Shown one piece after another: positions 34,814 through 44,432 of a stretch of 64,000 nucleotides of DNA. Source of the stretch: Peribacillus frigoritolerans (lineage in GTDB: Bacteria; Bacillota; Bacilli; Bacillales; DSM-1321). The notes below the pieces were generated by a model that was not told the DNA's origin, searched no databases, and saw only the letters and a list, made by a program, of their open reading frames with translations. Position 1 is the first letter of the stretch. The number at the start of each line of letters is the position of its first letter. The position numbers were made by a program, and so were the translations under genes. Location: the NCBI RefSeq assembly GCF_001636405.1, contig NZ_KV440950.1, positions 3,204,778-3,268,777 of the forward strand. The letters run 5' to 3'.

Positions 34814-35578
34814 TTAATAGTAAATAGAGTCCATGACAACCTCTGCATTAAACCGGTAAAGCTGTGAAGGCCGATACGAATTACGTTTCGTTTTCTTTTG
34901 CATTCCCTTTTCATCCAATACTTTCTCCAAAAACGGAAGCTTCGGGGCTTTTGCATAAAAAAGGGAGTCTGCACTGATTTTTGCATCATCTCTGGCTGTC
35001 AGCAAAACCCGTTGCAGTTCAGAAAGTGTAAATTCATCCGGCAGGAATTTTTGGGCTATCGTCGTTTGCACCATTTCTTTTTTCAATACATTCATCGCAT
35101 CGTTAATAATTGTATAATGATCAAATGCAAGGTCTAATTGTAAGGCTTCCTGAATCGTGAACAATTCAACCTCAGCTGCGTCATCATTCGCTTTTCTTTG
35201 ATGAAGAAACTCTTCCTGGACAATTGCATAAAAAGCATTGGATATGATCCATCCCCTGGGATCGCGCCCTGGGCGGTCATAAACCCCGAAATGCTTGACA
35301 TGGAATCCAGCTACGCCCGTTTCTTCTTTCAATTCTCGTTTGGCTGCTTCATAGGCAGTCTCGGAAGCATTGACAAAGCCTCCGGGTAAAGCCCATTTAT
35401 CTCCTTCAACATTGGGGCTTCCTTCCTTATCTTTTGAGGCACGTTTGATCAATAATAGCTTCAAAAACATTTCAGGAGGGGCTTTCTCTGCCGTTTTCTT
35501 TGTAGTAATAGTAAAAATCGCAATATCTGCTGTGTATCCATCTGGAGTAATATATTTCTTTTTTTCCTGCTGAGCCAT
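34814..35578 (-). CDS. nrtR: NrtR-type Nudix-related regulator of NAD metabolism
   Basis: 254 residues: N-terminal Nudix domain with box GGFVNASETAYEAAKRELKE then ETGV (all G, E, REL and EE positions kept, so catalysis is possible), and a C-terminal winged helix (about 165-250, FTLSELQRVLLTARDD ... RPSQLYRFNAE) typical of NrtR. In characterised NrtR proteins ADP-ribose binding to the Nudix part releases DNA. It heads the pncA-pncB-nadE operon, and a 28-bp inverted repeat lies 38 nt upstream. Start ATG at 35578 has only a weak ribosome site (AAGTGAG). It could instead be an ADP-ribose pyrophosphatase, but the wHTH tail argues for the regulator. Confidence 0.85.
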   Translation of the reverse strand: MAQQEKKKYITPDGYTADIAIFTITTKKTAEKAPPEMFLKLLLIKRASKDKEGSPNVEGDKWALPGGFVNASETAYEAAKRELKEETGVAGFHVKHFGVYDRPGRDPRGWIISNAFYAIVQEEFLHQRKANDDAAEVELFTIQEALQLDLAFDHYTIINDAMNVLKKEMVQTTIAQKFLPDEFTLSELQRVLLTARDDAKISADSLFYAKAPKLPFLEKVLDEKGMQKKTKRNSYRPSQLYRFNAEVVMDSIYY

Positions 35579-35616
35579 GGCAACTCTCACTTTCTTTCAC
35601 TAAGTATGGAATTAAG

Positions 35617-35644
35617 TAATTAGTAAATCTTTAATTACTAATTA
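35617..35644. promoter_or_regulatory. Candidate NrtR operator
   Basis: TAATTAGTAA (35617-35626) and TTACTAATTA (35635-35644) form a perfect 10-bp inverted repeat with an 8-nt centre, in the promoter region of the NAD salvage operon. Confidence 0.68.
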
Positions 35645-35726
35645 TAGTACTCTTCCTTTTGTGATTTAGCAACTCTAAATCAGAAAAATTTTCTAATTAT
35701 TTAAATAACCCTTCATTTTATTCCAT

Positions 35727-35762
35727 GAAAAAAAACCCGGTCATGATGAACCGGGCTTTTTT
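35727..35762. terminator. Terminator of the yng operon
   Basis: AAAACCCGGT / ACCGGGCTTTTTT with a 9-nt loop, just past the yngE stop on the minus strand; A-run gives the U-tail in that direction. Confidence 0.85.
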
Positions 35763-35772
35763 ATTGAATACT

Positions 35773-37302
35773 TTATACGGGATAGACCCCATGCTTACGA
35801 TCGGTAAATGTCAATTGCTTACTGCTATACGCTTCAAACCGCGCGCTCAATTCATCACGCAGGTCATTCGGCTGGATGATGCCATCAACGATCATTTCAG
35901 AGGCTAAGCGGTAAATATCGATATCTTCATTATACTCATTGCGCTTCTGTTCGATGAATTTAGGGCGGTCTTCTGGTTCCATCGCATTGATTTTATTGGC
36001 ATAGACTGCATTGACCGCAGCTTCAGCTCCCATGACCGCTATCAATGCCGTTGGTAAGGCAAGAACGCAGTCCGGTTCAAAAGCGGGACCGGCCATCGCG
36101 TATAGTCCGGCACCATAAGCTTTACGGACGATGACAGAAATCTTGGGAACAGTGGCTTCACTCATGGCCGAGATCATTTTCGCACCATGGCGAATGATTC
36201 CTGCCCGTTCGACCTTCGTCCCAATCATGAATCCTGGAATATCCACCAGGAATAACAGCGGTATATGGAAAGCATCACATAAGTTGATGAACTTGGCAGC
36301 CTTATCAGCTGAATCATGGAACAGGACGCCGCCCTTGACTCGCGGCTGATTGGCTATGATCCCTATCGTTTGTCCATTTAGCCTTGCAAGCCCAGTGATT
36401 AATTCAGGGGCAAATAGCTTCTTGATTTCACAAAATGATTGCCTGTCTATAACCCTATCGATCAGGTCGTACATATTGAAGGCTGCATTCTGATTTGTAG
36501 GAATCAGTTCTTCCAAAGTTTTTTCGAAATCCGCAGGCAGCTCAGGTTTTACGCTTTTAGGTCTTTCTTGATAATTTCCTGGAAAATAGCTTAAGTACCT
36601 GCGCGCAAACGCGATCGATTCTTCTTCCGACTTGACAAGTACATCACCGCATCCTGAAACGGAACAATGCATTTTCGCCCCGCCCATTTCCTCTTCGCTC
36701 ACCTTTTCGCCAATGACCATTTCTGCCATTCTTGGTGAACCTAAATACATGGATGCATTGCCATCAACCATTACGACAATATCACAAAAAGCTGGAATAT
36801 ATGCCCCGCCGGCGGCAGACGGACCGAACAATAGACAAATTTGCGGGACTTTTCCTGATAGCTTCACTTGGTTGTAAAAGATGCGGCCAGCTCCGCGGCG
36901 GCCCGGAAACATTTCTACTTGATCCGTAATTCGTGCCCCGGCAGAATCGACTAAATAAAGAAGGGGCAGCTGTAACTTTTCGGCTGTTTCCTGAATGCGA
37001 ATGATTTTCTCGACGGTCCTTGCTCCCCAGGATCCAGCTTTCACAGTCGAATCATTGGCCATGACACAGACCCTTTGACCATTGATTTTTCCGATGCCCG
37101 TAACCACACCATCAGCAGGCAGACCAACACTTGCACAATTGGCAAAGAAAGCATCCTCTATTTCTACCCCTTCATCGAAAAGCAGCTCTAGACGTTCACG
37201 TACGAAAAGCTTTCCTTTTTCAGCGTTTTTTTGATGATACTTTTCTAAACCGCCTTTTTTAATCGTTTCAACCGTTTCGGTTAGTTTATCCGTCGTTACC
37301 AT
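35773..37302 (-). CDS. yngE: Methylcrotonyl-CoA carboxylase, carboxyltransferase (beta) subunit
   Basis: Moves CO2 from biotin to 3-methylcrotonyl-CoA in leucine catabolism. 509 residues; crotonase-fold halves with GAGRIFYNQVKLSGKVPQIC, GPSAAGGAYIPAFCDIVVMV and the second half FLVDIPGFMIGTKVERAGII and VRKAYGAGLYAMAGPAFEPD. ATG 37302 follows GAAGGAGGAAC. Last gene of the operon; with YngHA (biotin carboxylase) and YngHB (biotin carrier) it forms the carboxylase. Related subunits use propionyl- or acetyl-CoA, but the gene set decides for methylcrotonyl-CoA. Confidence 0.92.
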   Translation of the reverse strand: MVTTDKLTETVETIKKGGLEKYHQKNAEKGKLFVRERLELLFDEGVEIEDAFFANCASVGLPADGVVTGIGKINGQRVCVMANDSTVKAGSWGARTVEKIIRIQETAEKLQLPLLYLVDSAGARITDQVEMFPGRRGAGRIFYNQVKLSGKVPQICLLFGPSAAGGAYIPAFCDIVVMVDGNASMYLGSPRMAEMVIGEKVSEEEMGGAKMHCSVSGCGDVLVKSEEESIAFARRYLSYFPGNYQERPKSVKPELPADFEKTLEELIPTNQNAAFNMYDLIDRVIDRQSFCEIKKLFAPELITGLARLNGQTIGIIANQPRVKGGVLFHDSADKAAKFINLCDAFHIPLLFLVDIPGFMIGTKVERAGIIRHGAKMISAMSEATVPKISVIVRKAYGAGLYAMAGPAFEPDCVLALPTALIAVMGAEAAVNAVYANKINAMEPEDRPKFIEQKRNEYNEDIDIYRLASEMIVDGIIQPNDLRDELSARFEAYSSKQLTFTDRKHGVYPV

Positions 37303-37325
37303 CCCTGTTCCTCCTTCAATAGAAA

Positions 37326-38108
37326 TCATTGGCCCCTATATACCGGTTTGCGTTTTTCCTTGAATGCTGACAGACCCTCCAGTCGGTCAAGGGTTTTTAA
37401 AGTTGTCTGATAGCAGTCATTTTCAATTTGCAATCCTGTTTTCAAGTCAGTCTCAGCCCCCTGATTGATCGCCGCTTTTGCAGCCCTGAGTGCTAATGGG
37501 GCATTGACCGCAATCTCCTTAGCCAATTTTTTCGCTTCCTCAAGTAAATGTTGGGGTGAATATACATGACTGATGATTTTCAAGGCATGTGCCGTTTTTG
37601 CATCCAATCTCCTTGCCGTATAAATCAGTTCTTTCGCTGTCGGCATTCCGACTATCCGGGGCAGTCGCTGTGTACCGCCTGCACCAGGGATGATGCCTAA
37701 TGACGTTTCAGTCAGCCCCACCTTTGCCGTTTCCGATGCGATGCGTATGTCACAAGCGAGTGCCAATTCCAGCCCACCGCCAAAAGCCGAACCGTTGATC
37801 GCGGCGATGACCGGTACTGGAAGGTTTTCTACAGCCGTAATCGTGTCTCCGATCAACTTGACTGTCTCCTTGACTTTATCATCATTCATACCCGCTCTTT
37901 CCTTAAGATCCGCACCTGCACAAAACGCCTTTTCACCTGCTCCTGTTATAATGACTGTTCGTAAATTGGAATCTCTCTTCAATTCATCCAGCCCTTCGAC
38001 TAAGCTATGAAGCAATTCTGTGGATAAAGCATTAGCAGCATCCGGCCGATTCAAGGTCAAGAGGGCAATTCCCTTTTCTTCATACCTTATATCAACTAAT
38101 GAAGTCAT
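37326..38108 (-). CDS. yngF: Methylglutaconyl-CoA hydratase (enoyl-CoA hydratase family)
   Basis: 260-residue crotonase. AFCAGADLKERAGM (oxyanion hole and ADLKE), NGSAFGGGLELALACDIRIA, ETSLGIIPGAGGTQRLPR with the two catalytic Glu-type positions, and ARRLDAKTA. In the leucine route it hydrates 3-methylglutaconyl-CoA to HMG-CoA. ATG 38108 follows GAGGTGA. Its stop overlaps the region upstream of yngE, with 19 nt from the HMG-CoA lyase gene. Confidence 0.93.
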   Translation of the reverse strand: MTSLVDIRYEEKGIALLTLNRPDAANALSTELLHSLVEGLDELKRDSNLRTVIITGAGEKAFCAGADLKERAGMNDDKVKETVKLIGDTITAVENLPVPVIAAINGSAFGGGLELALACDIRIASETAKVGLTETSLGIIPGAGGTQRLPRIVGMPTAKELIYTARRLDAKTAHALKIISHVYSPQHLLEEAKKLAKEIAVNAPLALRAAKAAINQGAETDLKTGLQIENDCYQTTLKTLDRLEGLSAFKEKRKPVYRGQ

Positions 38109-38127
38109 ACATTCACCTCGATTTCAC

Positions 38128-39027
38128 TTATTGTGCGTTATTTACAGCCATCTGATGGCTGGGCAATGGTTTTTCCAAAAAGCTTTGCACCATGGCCGCA
38201 GCCTTCAATAGCTTTTCGGGATTGATTCCTGTTTGAATCCCCATTTTATGTAGCATATGAACCAGGTCATCCGTAGCCACATTTCCGCTCGCTCCTGGTG
38301 CATACGGGCATCCCCCTAAACCTCCGAGCGAAGAGTCGAAAGTGTCAATACCATAATTCAGTGATTCAAGGATATTTGCGAGTGCCATTCCCCTTGTATC
38401 ATGAAAATGGAGGGCAATTTGGCTCATATCATATCTTTTTACAGCCTGTTCAAGGAACAGTGCAACCTGTTTTGGAGACGCGACCCCAATGGTATCACCC
38501 AATGAGACTTCATCGATGCCATATTCAAAAAGTTGATCACAAACACGGAAAACCTGATCAGTCGCAACCTCCCCTTCATACGGACAGCCGAAAACGGTTG
38601 AAACATAGCCCCTGACCGTTTTCCCGCTATTTGCTGCTGTCCTGATGACATCCTTCAATATTGGAAAGGTATCGGAAATCGACTTATTGATATTTTTTAG
38701 ATTATGCGTTTCACTGGATGACATGAACACGGAAATATCATCGATATTGGCTTCAAGGGCAGACTCCAGTCCCCTTTGATTCGGTACAAGGGCCCCATAA
38801 GTGATACCAGGCTTGCGCTTTATTCCCTTAGCCACCAGGGCGGCATCACTCAATTGGGGAATCCACTTTGGGTGTACGAAAGAAGTCACTTCTATATAAG
38901 ATAACCCTGTATCAGAGAGCTGATCGATCCACTCCATTTTGCTTTGTGCAGGTATTATGACCTTTTCATTTTGCAGCCCGTCACGGGGTCCAACTTCCTT
39001 AATTGTCACTTTTTCAGGCCAATTCAT
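38128..39027 (-). CDS. yngG: Hydroxymethylglutaryl-CoA lyase
   Basis: Cleaves HMG-CoA to acetyl-CoA and acetoacetate, the last step of leucine breakdown. 299 residues, TIM barrel: VGPRDGLQNEK (metal Asp and substrate Arg), EVTSFVHPKWIPQ, GVDEVSLGDTIG-like EVSLGDTIGVASP, ALHFHDTRGMALAN (metal His pair) and the catalytic Cys loop GGLGGCPYAPGASGNVATDD. Of tandem ATGs the second (39027) has the better spacing from GGAGG. Confidence 0.95.
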   Translation of the reverse strand: MNWPEKVTIKEVGPRDGLQNEKVIIPAQSKMEWIDQLSDTGLSYIEVTSFVHPKWIPQLSDAALVAKGIKRKPGITYGALVPNQRGLESALEANIDDISVFMSSSETHNLKNINKSISDTFPILKDVIRTAANSGKTVRGYVSTVFGCPYEGEVATDQVFRVCDQLFEYGIDEVSLGDTIGVASPKQVALFLEQAVKRYDMSQIALHFHDTRGMALANILESLNYGIDTFDSSLGGLGGCPYAPGASGNVATDDLVHMLHKMGIQTGINPEKLLKAAAMVQSFLEKPLPSHQMAVNNAQ

Positions 39028-39044
39028 CATACCCCTCCGTCCCT

Positions 39045-39257
39045 TTATTCAATGACGGCCAAAACGTCGCCTTCATTTACGAAATCCCCTTCATTCACTT
39101 TTAGTTCTTTAATGGTGCCAGCTTCCTCGGCTGTAATGGGGATTTCCATTTTCATCGATTCCAAGATAATGATATCCTGTCCGTCGGTTACACTTTGCCC
39201 CTCACTTGCTACGATTTTCCAAACGCTTCCTGCCATGCTTGCCTTTAATTCTGCCAT
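39045..39257 (-). CDS. yngHB: Biotin carboxyl carrier protein (70 aa)
   Basis: Small biotinyl domain with the biotinylation motif ESMKMEIPI (Lys about 35) and the mirrored hammerhead strands SEGQSVTDGQDIIIL and VNEGDFVNEGDVLAVIE. Free-standing carrier, as in B. subtilis YngHB, serving the carboxylase made by YngHA and YngE. 31 nt downstream of the biotin carboxylase gene. Confidence 0.95.
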   Translation of the reverse strand: MAELKASMAGSVWKIVASEGQSVTDGQDIIILESMKMEIPITAEEAGTIKELKVNEGDFVNEGDVLAVIE

Positions 39258-39288
39258 TTTATTTTCCTCCCGAACATTGTGTTTTAAG

Positions 39289-40638
39289 TTATACAGTCAA
39301 TTTTTGAATATATTTCGCAATGAAATCCGTAGTCGTATCTCCTTGGGAAAAAGCTTCATGAGAAATTATTTCCATCAGCAAAGGAAGGTTTGTTTTAATT
39401 CCTTCTATTTTATAGCTTGCCAGCGCTTCGCTTAATCTCTCAATCGCTTTATCCCTCGAGTCGCCGCTCACCACCAATTTGGCGATCATCGGATCATAAA
39501 AGTGGGATACGACCGAAGTTCCATGAACCGCCAATTCATGACGGATCCCTTCACCTTCCGGAAGTTCCATGGTGGTGATCCTCCCCGGTGCTGGATAAAA
39601 GGTTTTCGGATCTTCAGCATAAATGCGCACTTCAATGGAATGTCCGTCCTGTTTAATCTCACTTTGGGTGAAATCCAATTTGTTGCCCGATGCAATTTTA
39701 ATTTGCTGTTCGACTAAGTCCAGTCCCGTAATTTCTTCAGTGACAGGATGCTCTACCTGAAGGCGTGTATTCATTTCCAGGAAATAAAAGTTTTTATCTG
39801 CATCAACTAAAAATTCGAGGGTGCCCGCATTGCTATAACCGATGGATTTTACCGCTTTCACTGCAGCCATTCCCATCCTGTTTCTTGTTTCTTCGTCAAG
39901 GAAGGAAGATGGAGCCTCTTCCACGACCTTCTGGTGGCGCCTTTGAACGGAGCATTCCCTTTCCCATAAGTAAACAGCATTCCCAAAGGAATCCGCCAAT
40001 ACCTGAATTTCGATATGACGAGGCTTCTCAATCAATTTTTCTATGAACATATCTCCATTGCCAAAAAATAATTGGGCCCGTTTTTGATTCCCTTCGAAGG
40101 CTTTGGTTAGTTCATCTTCATTAGCAACGGCCTGCATGCCGATTCCCCCGCCGCCTGCTGCTGCTTTTAACATGACTGGATAGCCAATCTTTTCGGCAAC
40201 GGCTGCCGCTTCTGCACTATCAATTAACGGACGTGAAAATCCAGGCACCAATGGAAGTCCGGCTTGCTCCATCTTTTTCCTCGCCTCGACTTTATTGCCC
40301 ATTTGCTGAATGATCTCTGGTTTGGGACCAATGAATATCAAGCCGGCTTCTTCGCATGAACGTGCGAAATCTGCATTTTCACTAAGAAAACCATATCCAG
40401 GATGAATGGCCTCCGCTCCGGTTTCCTTTGCTATTTCCAAAATCTTATTGACGTTTAAATAGCTTTCCTGTACTCTCGGCCCACCCAATAAATATGCCTC
40501 ATCCGCCAATCCCACAAAAGGCGAATCCGAATCTGCTTCCGAATGGACAGCGACAGTAAGTATTCCCAGCCTCTTGCATGTACGAATAATGCGTGATGCT
40601 ATTTCTCCCCTGTTTGCGATAAGAATTTTTCGAATCAT
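39289..40638 (-). CDS. yngHA: Biotin carboxylase subunit
   Basis: ATP-grasp enzyme of 449 residues that carboxylates the biotin carrier. KILIANRGEIASRIIRTCKR, GYGFLSENADFARSCEEAGL, KAAAGGGGIGMQAV (glycine-rich ATP loop), ERECSVQRRHQKVVEEAPSS and FLEMNTRLQVEHPVTEEITG are invariant blocks. AccC paralogue dedicated to the leucine operon by context. A C-terminal biotin domain is absent because the carrier is separate. Confidence 0.95.
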   Translation of the reverse strand: MIRKILIANRGEIASRIIRTCKRLGILTVAVHSEADSDSPFVGLADEAYLLGGPRVQESYLNVNKILEIAKETGAEAIHPGYGFLSENADFARSCEEAGLIFIGPKPEIIQQMGNKVEARKKMEQAGLPLVPGFSRPLIDSAEAAAVAEKIGYPVMLKAAAGGGGIGMQAVANEDELTKAFEGNQKRAQLFFGNGDMFIEKLIEKPRHIEIQVLADSFGNAVYLWERECSVQRRHQKVVEEAPSSFLDEETRNRMGMAAVKAVKSIGYSNAGTLEFLVDADKNFYFLEMNTRLQVEHPVTEEITGLDLVEQQIKIASGNKLDFTQSEIKQDGHSIEVRIYAEDPKTFYPAPGRITTMELPEGEGIRHELAVHGTSVVSHFYDPMIAKLVVSGDSRDKAIERLSEALASYKIEGIKTNLPLLMEIISHEAFSQGDTTTDFIAKYIQKLTV

Positions 40639-40650
40639 TCGATATCCTCC

Positions 40651-42297
40651 TTATTTAGTGCGTTCCGTTAGTAGGTCAAGAGTTTGTTGCCGAAGCTTAT
40701 ACTTTTGGATTTTTCCGGATGCAGTCATTGGATAAGCATCGGTAAATTGAATGTAACGCGGAATTTTATGAAACGATATTTTTCCTTTGCAATACTCTAT
40801 CAATTCTTTCTCCGTAAGGGTTTCTCCTGCTTTCAAAATGATCCATGCAGCTACCTCTTCCCCATACTTCTGATCTGGAACGCCGAGTACCTGGACATCG
40901 ACAATTGCAGGGTGTTGATAGAGGAATTCTTCAATCTCACGGGGATAAATATTTTCCCCTCCGCGAATGATCATATCTTTCAGCCGGCCAGTAATCTTGC
41001 AATAACCCCTCTCATCCATCACCGCCAAATCTCCCGTATGAAGCCAGCCTTCCTTGTCAATCGCCTGCTCAGTGGCTTCCGGGTTATTATAATAACCCTT
41101 CATTACATGGTATCCCCTCGAACAGAGTTCCCCCTGCATGCCCCGCGGGACTTCCTCCCCTGTAGCCGGATCGACAATTTTCACTTCCACTTTCGGCAAA
41201 GCCCTTCCCACTGAAGAAACACGAAGTTCGATCGGATCGTCCGTTCTTGTCATCGTAATTCCTGGAGAAGATTCCGTTTGACCATAAGTAATCGTGATTT
41301 CCGTGATGCCCATCTTATTCACCACGCTTTTCATGACTTCGATCGGACATGTGGAGCCTGCCATGATGCCAGTCCGTAACGAGCTTAAATCATACCGGTC
41401 AAAGTCATCTAGATTAAGTTCAGCAATGAACATCGTCGGTACACCATGAAGCCCCGTACATTTTTCGGCTTCAACCGTCTGAAGGACAACGCGTGGATTA
41501 AATTCCACAATCGGCACCATTGTTGCCCCAACTGAAACAGATGCCATCGTACCAAGGGAACAGCCGAAACAATGAAAAAACGGAACCGGGATGCATAGCC
41601 GGTCAGCTTCGGTCAGCTTCATGCATTCCGCGACATTCAATCCGTTATTGACCAAGTTGGAATGCGTCAGCATCACTCCTTTTGGAAATCCTGTCGTCCC
41701 TGATGTATATTGCATGTTAATCACATCGCCTGGAGCCAATTCCTCCATCCTCATGTCCAGCGATTCCTCCGAAACGGATTCGCCCCCGCTAATGACTTCA
41801 TCCCATGAAAACGTTCCGGGATAACGTTTTTCACCTAAAACGATGATATTTTTTAATTTTGGCAGTTTCTCAGATTGTAATTTTCCTGGTTCTGCATTTT
41901 TCAACTCAGGTACGATTTCATACAGCGTATCTATATATGAATGATCCTTATATTTTTCCATCAGGATGATCGTCGTCGAATCGGATTGCTTTAACAGGTA
42001 TTCCAGTTCACTTGTGCGGTAATTAGTATTGACCGTCACCAGCACCCCGCCCATTTTCGCAGTGGAAAATTGGGATATAAGCCATTCCGGTTTATTGGAT
42101 GCCCAAATGGCGATATGTTCACCTTTTTTTATATCCAGTGACATGAACCCCCTGGCAGCCTTTCGGCAAATCTTTTCAAATTCGCGATAAGAATGGCGCA
42201 GGCCTAGTTCATGGTACACAACCGCTTCATTATCACCGTATTGTTCAGCTGTCCTTTCAAGCAATTTCCCGATCGTAACATCTAGCAAATCAGACAT
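40651..42297 (-). CDS. yngI: Acyl-CoA synthetase (AMP-forming)
   Basis: 548 residues. ANL-superfamily motifs: [18 protein letters not shown] (P-loop), [29 protein letters not shown] and [20 protein letters not shown], with the C-terminal Lys in [12 protein letters not shown]. Makes acyl-CoA from an organic acid and ATP; in this operon probably isovalerate, acetoacetate or other branched acids. ATG at 42297 follows AGGAGGAG with 7-nt spacing, so an upstream frame to 42372 is rejected. Lies 13 nt before yngHA and about 115 nt after yngJ. Confidence 0.93.
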   Translation of the reverse strand: MSDLLDVTIGKLLERTAEQYGDNEAVVYHELGLRHSYREFEKICRKAARGFMSLDIKKGEHIAIWASNKPEWLISQFSTAKMGGVLVTVNTNYRTSELEYLLKQSDSTTIILMEKYKDHSYIDTLYEIVPELKNAEPGKLQSEKLPKLKNIIVLGEKRYPGTFSWDEVISGGESVSEESLDMRMEELAPGDVINMQYTSGTTGFPKGVMLTHSNLVNNGLNVAECMKLTEADRLCIPVPFFHCFGCSLGTMASVSVGATMVPIVEFNPRVVLQTVEAEKCTGLHGVPTMFIAELNLDDFDRYDLSSLRTGIMAGSTCPIEVMKSVVNKMGITEITITYGQTESSPGITMTRTDDPIELRVSSVGRALPKVEVKIVDPATGEEVPRGMQGELCSRGYHVMKGYYNNPEATEQAIDKEGWLHTGDLAVMDERGYCKITGRLKDMIIRGGENIYPREIEEFLYQHPAIVDVQVLGVPDQKYGEEVAAWIILKAGETLTEKELIEYCKGKISFHKIPRYIQFTDAYPMTASGKIQKYKLRQQTLDLLTERTK

Positions 42298-42412
42298 CAA
42301 ACTCCTCCTAATCAAATAAAGGTAAGAATGAACGCTTTTTGCTGTATAAGATAACATCTGCTTTTCACCCAAATGAACCCAAGCATCCAGTTCATTTTAC
42401 GTTCCGTAAAGA

Positions 42413-43555
42413 TTAACAGCCTAATTGCCTGGCGATAACGAGTCTTTGAATTTCGGATGTGCCTTCACCAATTTCCAATAACTTAGCATCTCTTAAATAG
42501 CGTTCCACTTCATATTCACGCATGTAACCAGAGCCGCCGTGTATTTGAATCGCTTGATTGCTGGCGCGGAACGAGGTCTCACTAGCAAAGAGCTTGGCGT
42601 ATGCCGCTTCCTTTGCAAAAGGTTTTTTATTGTCTTTTAACCATGCAGCCTTATATACCATATTCCTCGCCAATTCGATCTCCATCGCCATGTCTGCAAG
42701 CTTGAATTGAATGGCCTGGAAATTTGATATGGTTTTACCGAATTGGATGCGCTCTTTTGAAAAAGCTAAAGCTCTGTCAAAGGCAGCCTGAGCGATACCG
42801 ACGGCCAAAGCTGCAATGGAAATCCGTCCTCCATCAAGCGTGAATAGGAATTGTTTGAACCCTTTGTCCGGATCTCCCAATAAATTTTCCTTTGGCACCC
42901 GAACATTATCCAGAATGATTTCACAAGTATTGGAAGCCCGGACTCCCATTTTTTCATAATTGCTATTGATCGTCAGCCCTTGGGTATCGGTTGGCACGAT
43001 GAATGCCGAGATGATGTTTTTGCCCTTCGAGTCTTTTCCCGATACAGCAGTGACAGTAACCGTTCTTGAATAGCTGGCATTCGTTATCCATGTTTTTTCG
43101 CCATTAATCACATATTCATCACCATCCAACACGGCAGTCGTTCTCGTACCGCCAGCATCGGAACCCGCATTAGGCTCTGTCAACCCGAAAGCTGCCAGGG
43201 TTTCACCGGTCGTGATTGGAACCAGATATTTTTGCTTCTGTTCTTCGGTTCCAAAATAATAAATTGGACTTGCCCCGAGCGAAACGGCTGCGGCATAACT
43301 TAAGCCGGTTCCCCCGCACGCCTTGCCAATCTCTTCAACGGCAATGGCATACGAAATCGTATCTCCGCCCGAACCGCCATATTCTTCAGGAAACGGAATT
43401 CCAAGCAACCCGAGTTTCCCCATTTTTTTGAATACATCCTCCGCAAACATGGACTTTGCGTCCAACTCTATCGCAATCGGTTTAATTTCCTTTTCAGCAA
43501 ATTCCCTTACCATTTCCTTAATCATTTGCTGTTCTTTTGTAAGTGAAAAATCCAT
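42413..43555 (-). CDS. yngJ: Acyl-CoA dehydrogenase, probable isovaleryl-CoA dehydrogenase
   Basis: 380 residues, FAD-dependent. [70 protein letters not shown] and [24 protein letters not shown] end. First gene of the yng-type operon, oxidising isovaleryl-CoA to methylcrotonyl-CoA. ATG 43555 has AAAGGGG upstream. An 18-bp TetR-type palindrome lies between this start and the regulator gene. Confidence 0.93.
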   Translation of the reverse strand: MDFSLTKEQQMIKEMVREFAEKEIKPIAIELDAKSMFAEDVFKKMGKLGLLGIPFPEEYGGSGGDTISYAIAVEEIGKACGGTGLSYAAAVSLGASPIYYFGTEEQKQKYLVPITTGETLAAFGLTEPNAGSDAGGTRTTAVLDGDEYVINGEKTWITNASYSRTVTVTAVSGKDSKGKNIISAFIVPTDTQGLTINSNYEKMGVRASNTCEIILDNVRVPKENLLGDPDKGFKQFLFTLDGGRISIAALAVGIAQAAFDRALAFSKERIQFGKTISNFQAIQFKLADMAMEIELARNMVYKAAWLKDNKKPFAKEAAYAKLFASETSFRASNQAIQIHGGSGYMREYEVERYLRDAKLLEIGEGTSEIQRLVIARQLGC

Positions 43556-43577
43556 ATGTTCATTCCCCTTTCTATTG

Positions 43578-43595
43578 AGACCGACTAGTTGGTCT
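43578..43595. promoter_or_regulatory. TetR-type operator before yngJ
   Basis: AGACCGACTAGTTGGTCT: 18 bp, arms AGACC-x-ACT with one mismatched pair, centre ACTAGT. Lies 23 nt upstream of the yngJ start and 21 nt past the TetR stop. This pattern (GACCGACTAGTCGGTC) is typical of TetR-type fatty/branched acyl-CoA regulators. Confidence 0.78.
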
Positions 43596-43615
43596 GTACA
43601 AATCAAGTTGATTAT

Positions 43616-44281
43616 TCAATCCACAACAACTTGGTTCTTTAGTAAAAATGGCTGGGTGATTTCCGCTTCTTTTTGTTTATCTATCAATAGGGCATTCAGA
43701 ACTAAATCCACGTAAATATCACCGATTTCGTCGATCGTTTTTCCGCCGTCCCTTTTGTACCATTTGTAGGACCAGTTCACCATGCCCAGAATTGACATTC
43801 CGGTAATTTCCACTGGCAATTCGCTGCGGAATACTCCCTTGTCAATACCTTCTTTGATAACGGAAAAAATGATTTCTTTATACGTTTGACGCTTTTTTTT
43901 GATTGCTTCAACATAAGGTGGTTTTAAGTAAATGCTTTCTTGATAGAAAACTGAGATGTGTGGTTTATAGAGGTCAAAAACTTTAACAAATGATTGAATG
44001 ATCTTTTGCATTTTTTCTGTTGGATGGGTACTTTCTGAAATGGCTTCCTGTGCTTTTATTAAAACATATGAAATAAAGTAATCATGGATGACAAATAAGA
44101 GTTCATCTTTGGAAGAGAAATGGTGATAAAAACCACCTTTGCTAGTTCCGCATGCCTTAACGATTTCGTTGACGGAGACACCATGAAAACCATGCTGATC
44201 GAAGAGCGTCAACGATGTTTCAATTATTTTTTCTTTTAACTCCGTAAGACTGCACCCCCTTTGTATCCGCTTACATTCCAT
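43616..44281 (-). CDS. TetR-family regulator of the leucine/acyl-CoA operon
   Basis: Up to 221 residues. HTH at about 30-60 with VSVNEIVKACGTSKGGFYHHFSS, the 'GGFYHHF' form seen in FadR/AcrR acyl-CoA sensors. The start is uncertain: ATG 44281 has no ribosome site, while AAAGGGGGTG sits about ten codons inside the frame without a standard start codon after it. By position it represses yngJ and the genes behind it through the 43578-43595 palindrome; acyl-CoA release is inferred from the family. Confidence 0.87.
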   Translation of the reverse strand: MECKRIQRGCSLTELKEKIIETSLTLFDQHGFHGVSVNEIVKACGTSKGGFYHHFSSKDELLFVIHDYFISYVLIKAQEAISESTHPTEKMQKIIQSFVKVFDLYKPHISVFYQESIYLKPPYVEAIKKKRQTYKEIIFSVIKEGIDKGVFRSELPVEITGMSILGMVNWSYKWYKRDGGKTIDEIGDIYVDLVLNALLIDKQKEAEITQPFLLKNQVVVD

Positions 44282-44334
44282 CCAGAATAAAGAGCTTGAT
44301 TATGTATAAACTGGATTTATTTAGATTTTACCAA

Positions 44335-44363
44335 ATAATTAAAAATTGTCAATTTTTAATTAT
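44335..44363. promoter_or_regulatory. 29-bp perfect palindrome upstream of tetR
   Basis: Arms ATAATTAAAAATTG / CAATTTTTAATTAT, one central T (44349). Between the TetR gene and the terminator of the next operon. May be an operator or an AT-rich cruciform; unlike the yngJ operator in sequence. Confidence 0.45.
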
Positions 44364-44367
44364 CAAC

Positions 44368-44395
44368 AAAAAAACAGCCCTCAAAACCAAGAGCC
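44368..44395 (-). terminator. Terminator of the YthAB/secreted-protein unit
   Basis: Minus strand ACGGCTCTTGG-TTTT-GAGGGCTGT followed by TTTTTTTG; two G-U pairs in the stem. Confidence 0.7.
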
Positions 44396-44432
44396 GTCAA
44401 TCCACTTTATTTAAGAAGCAGTCGATACCATG

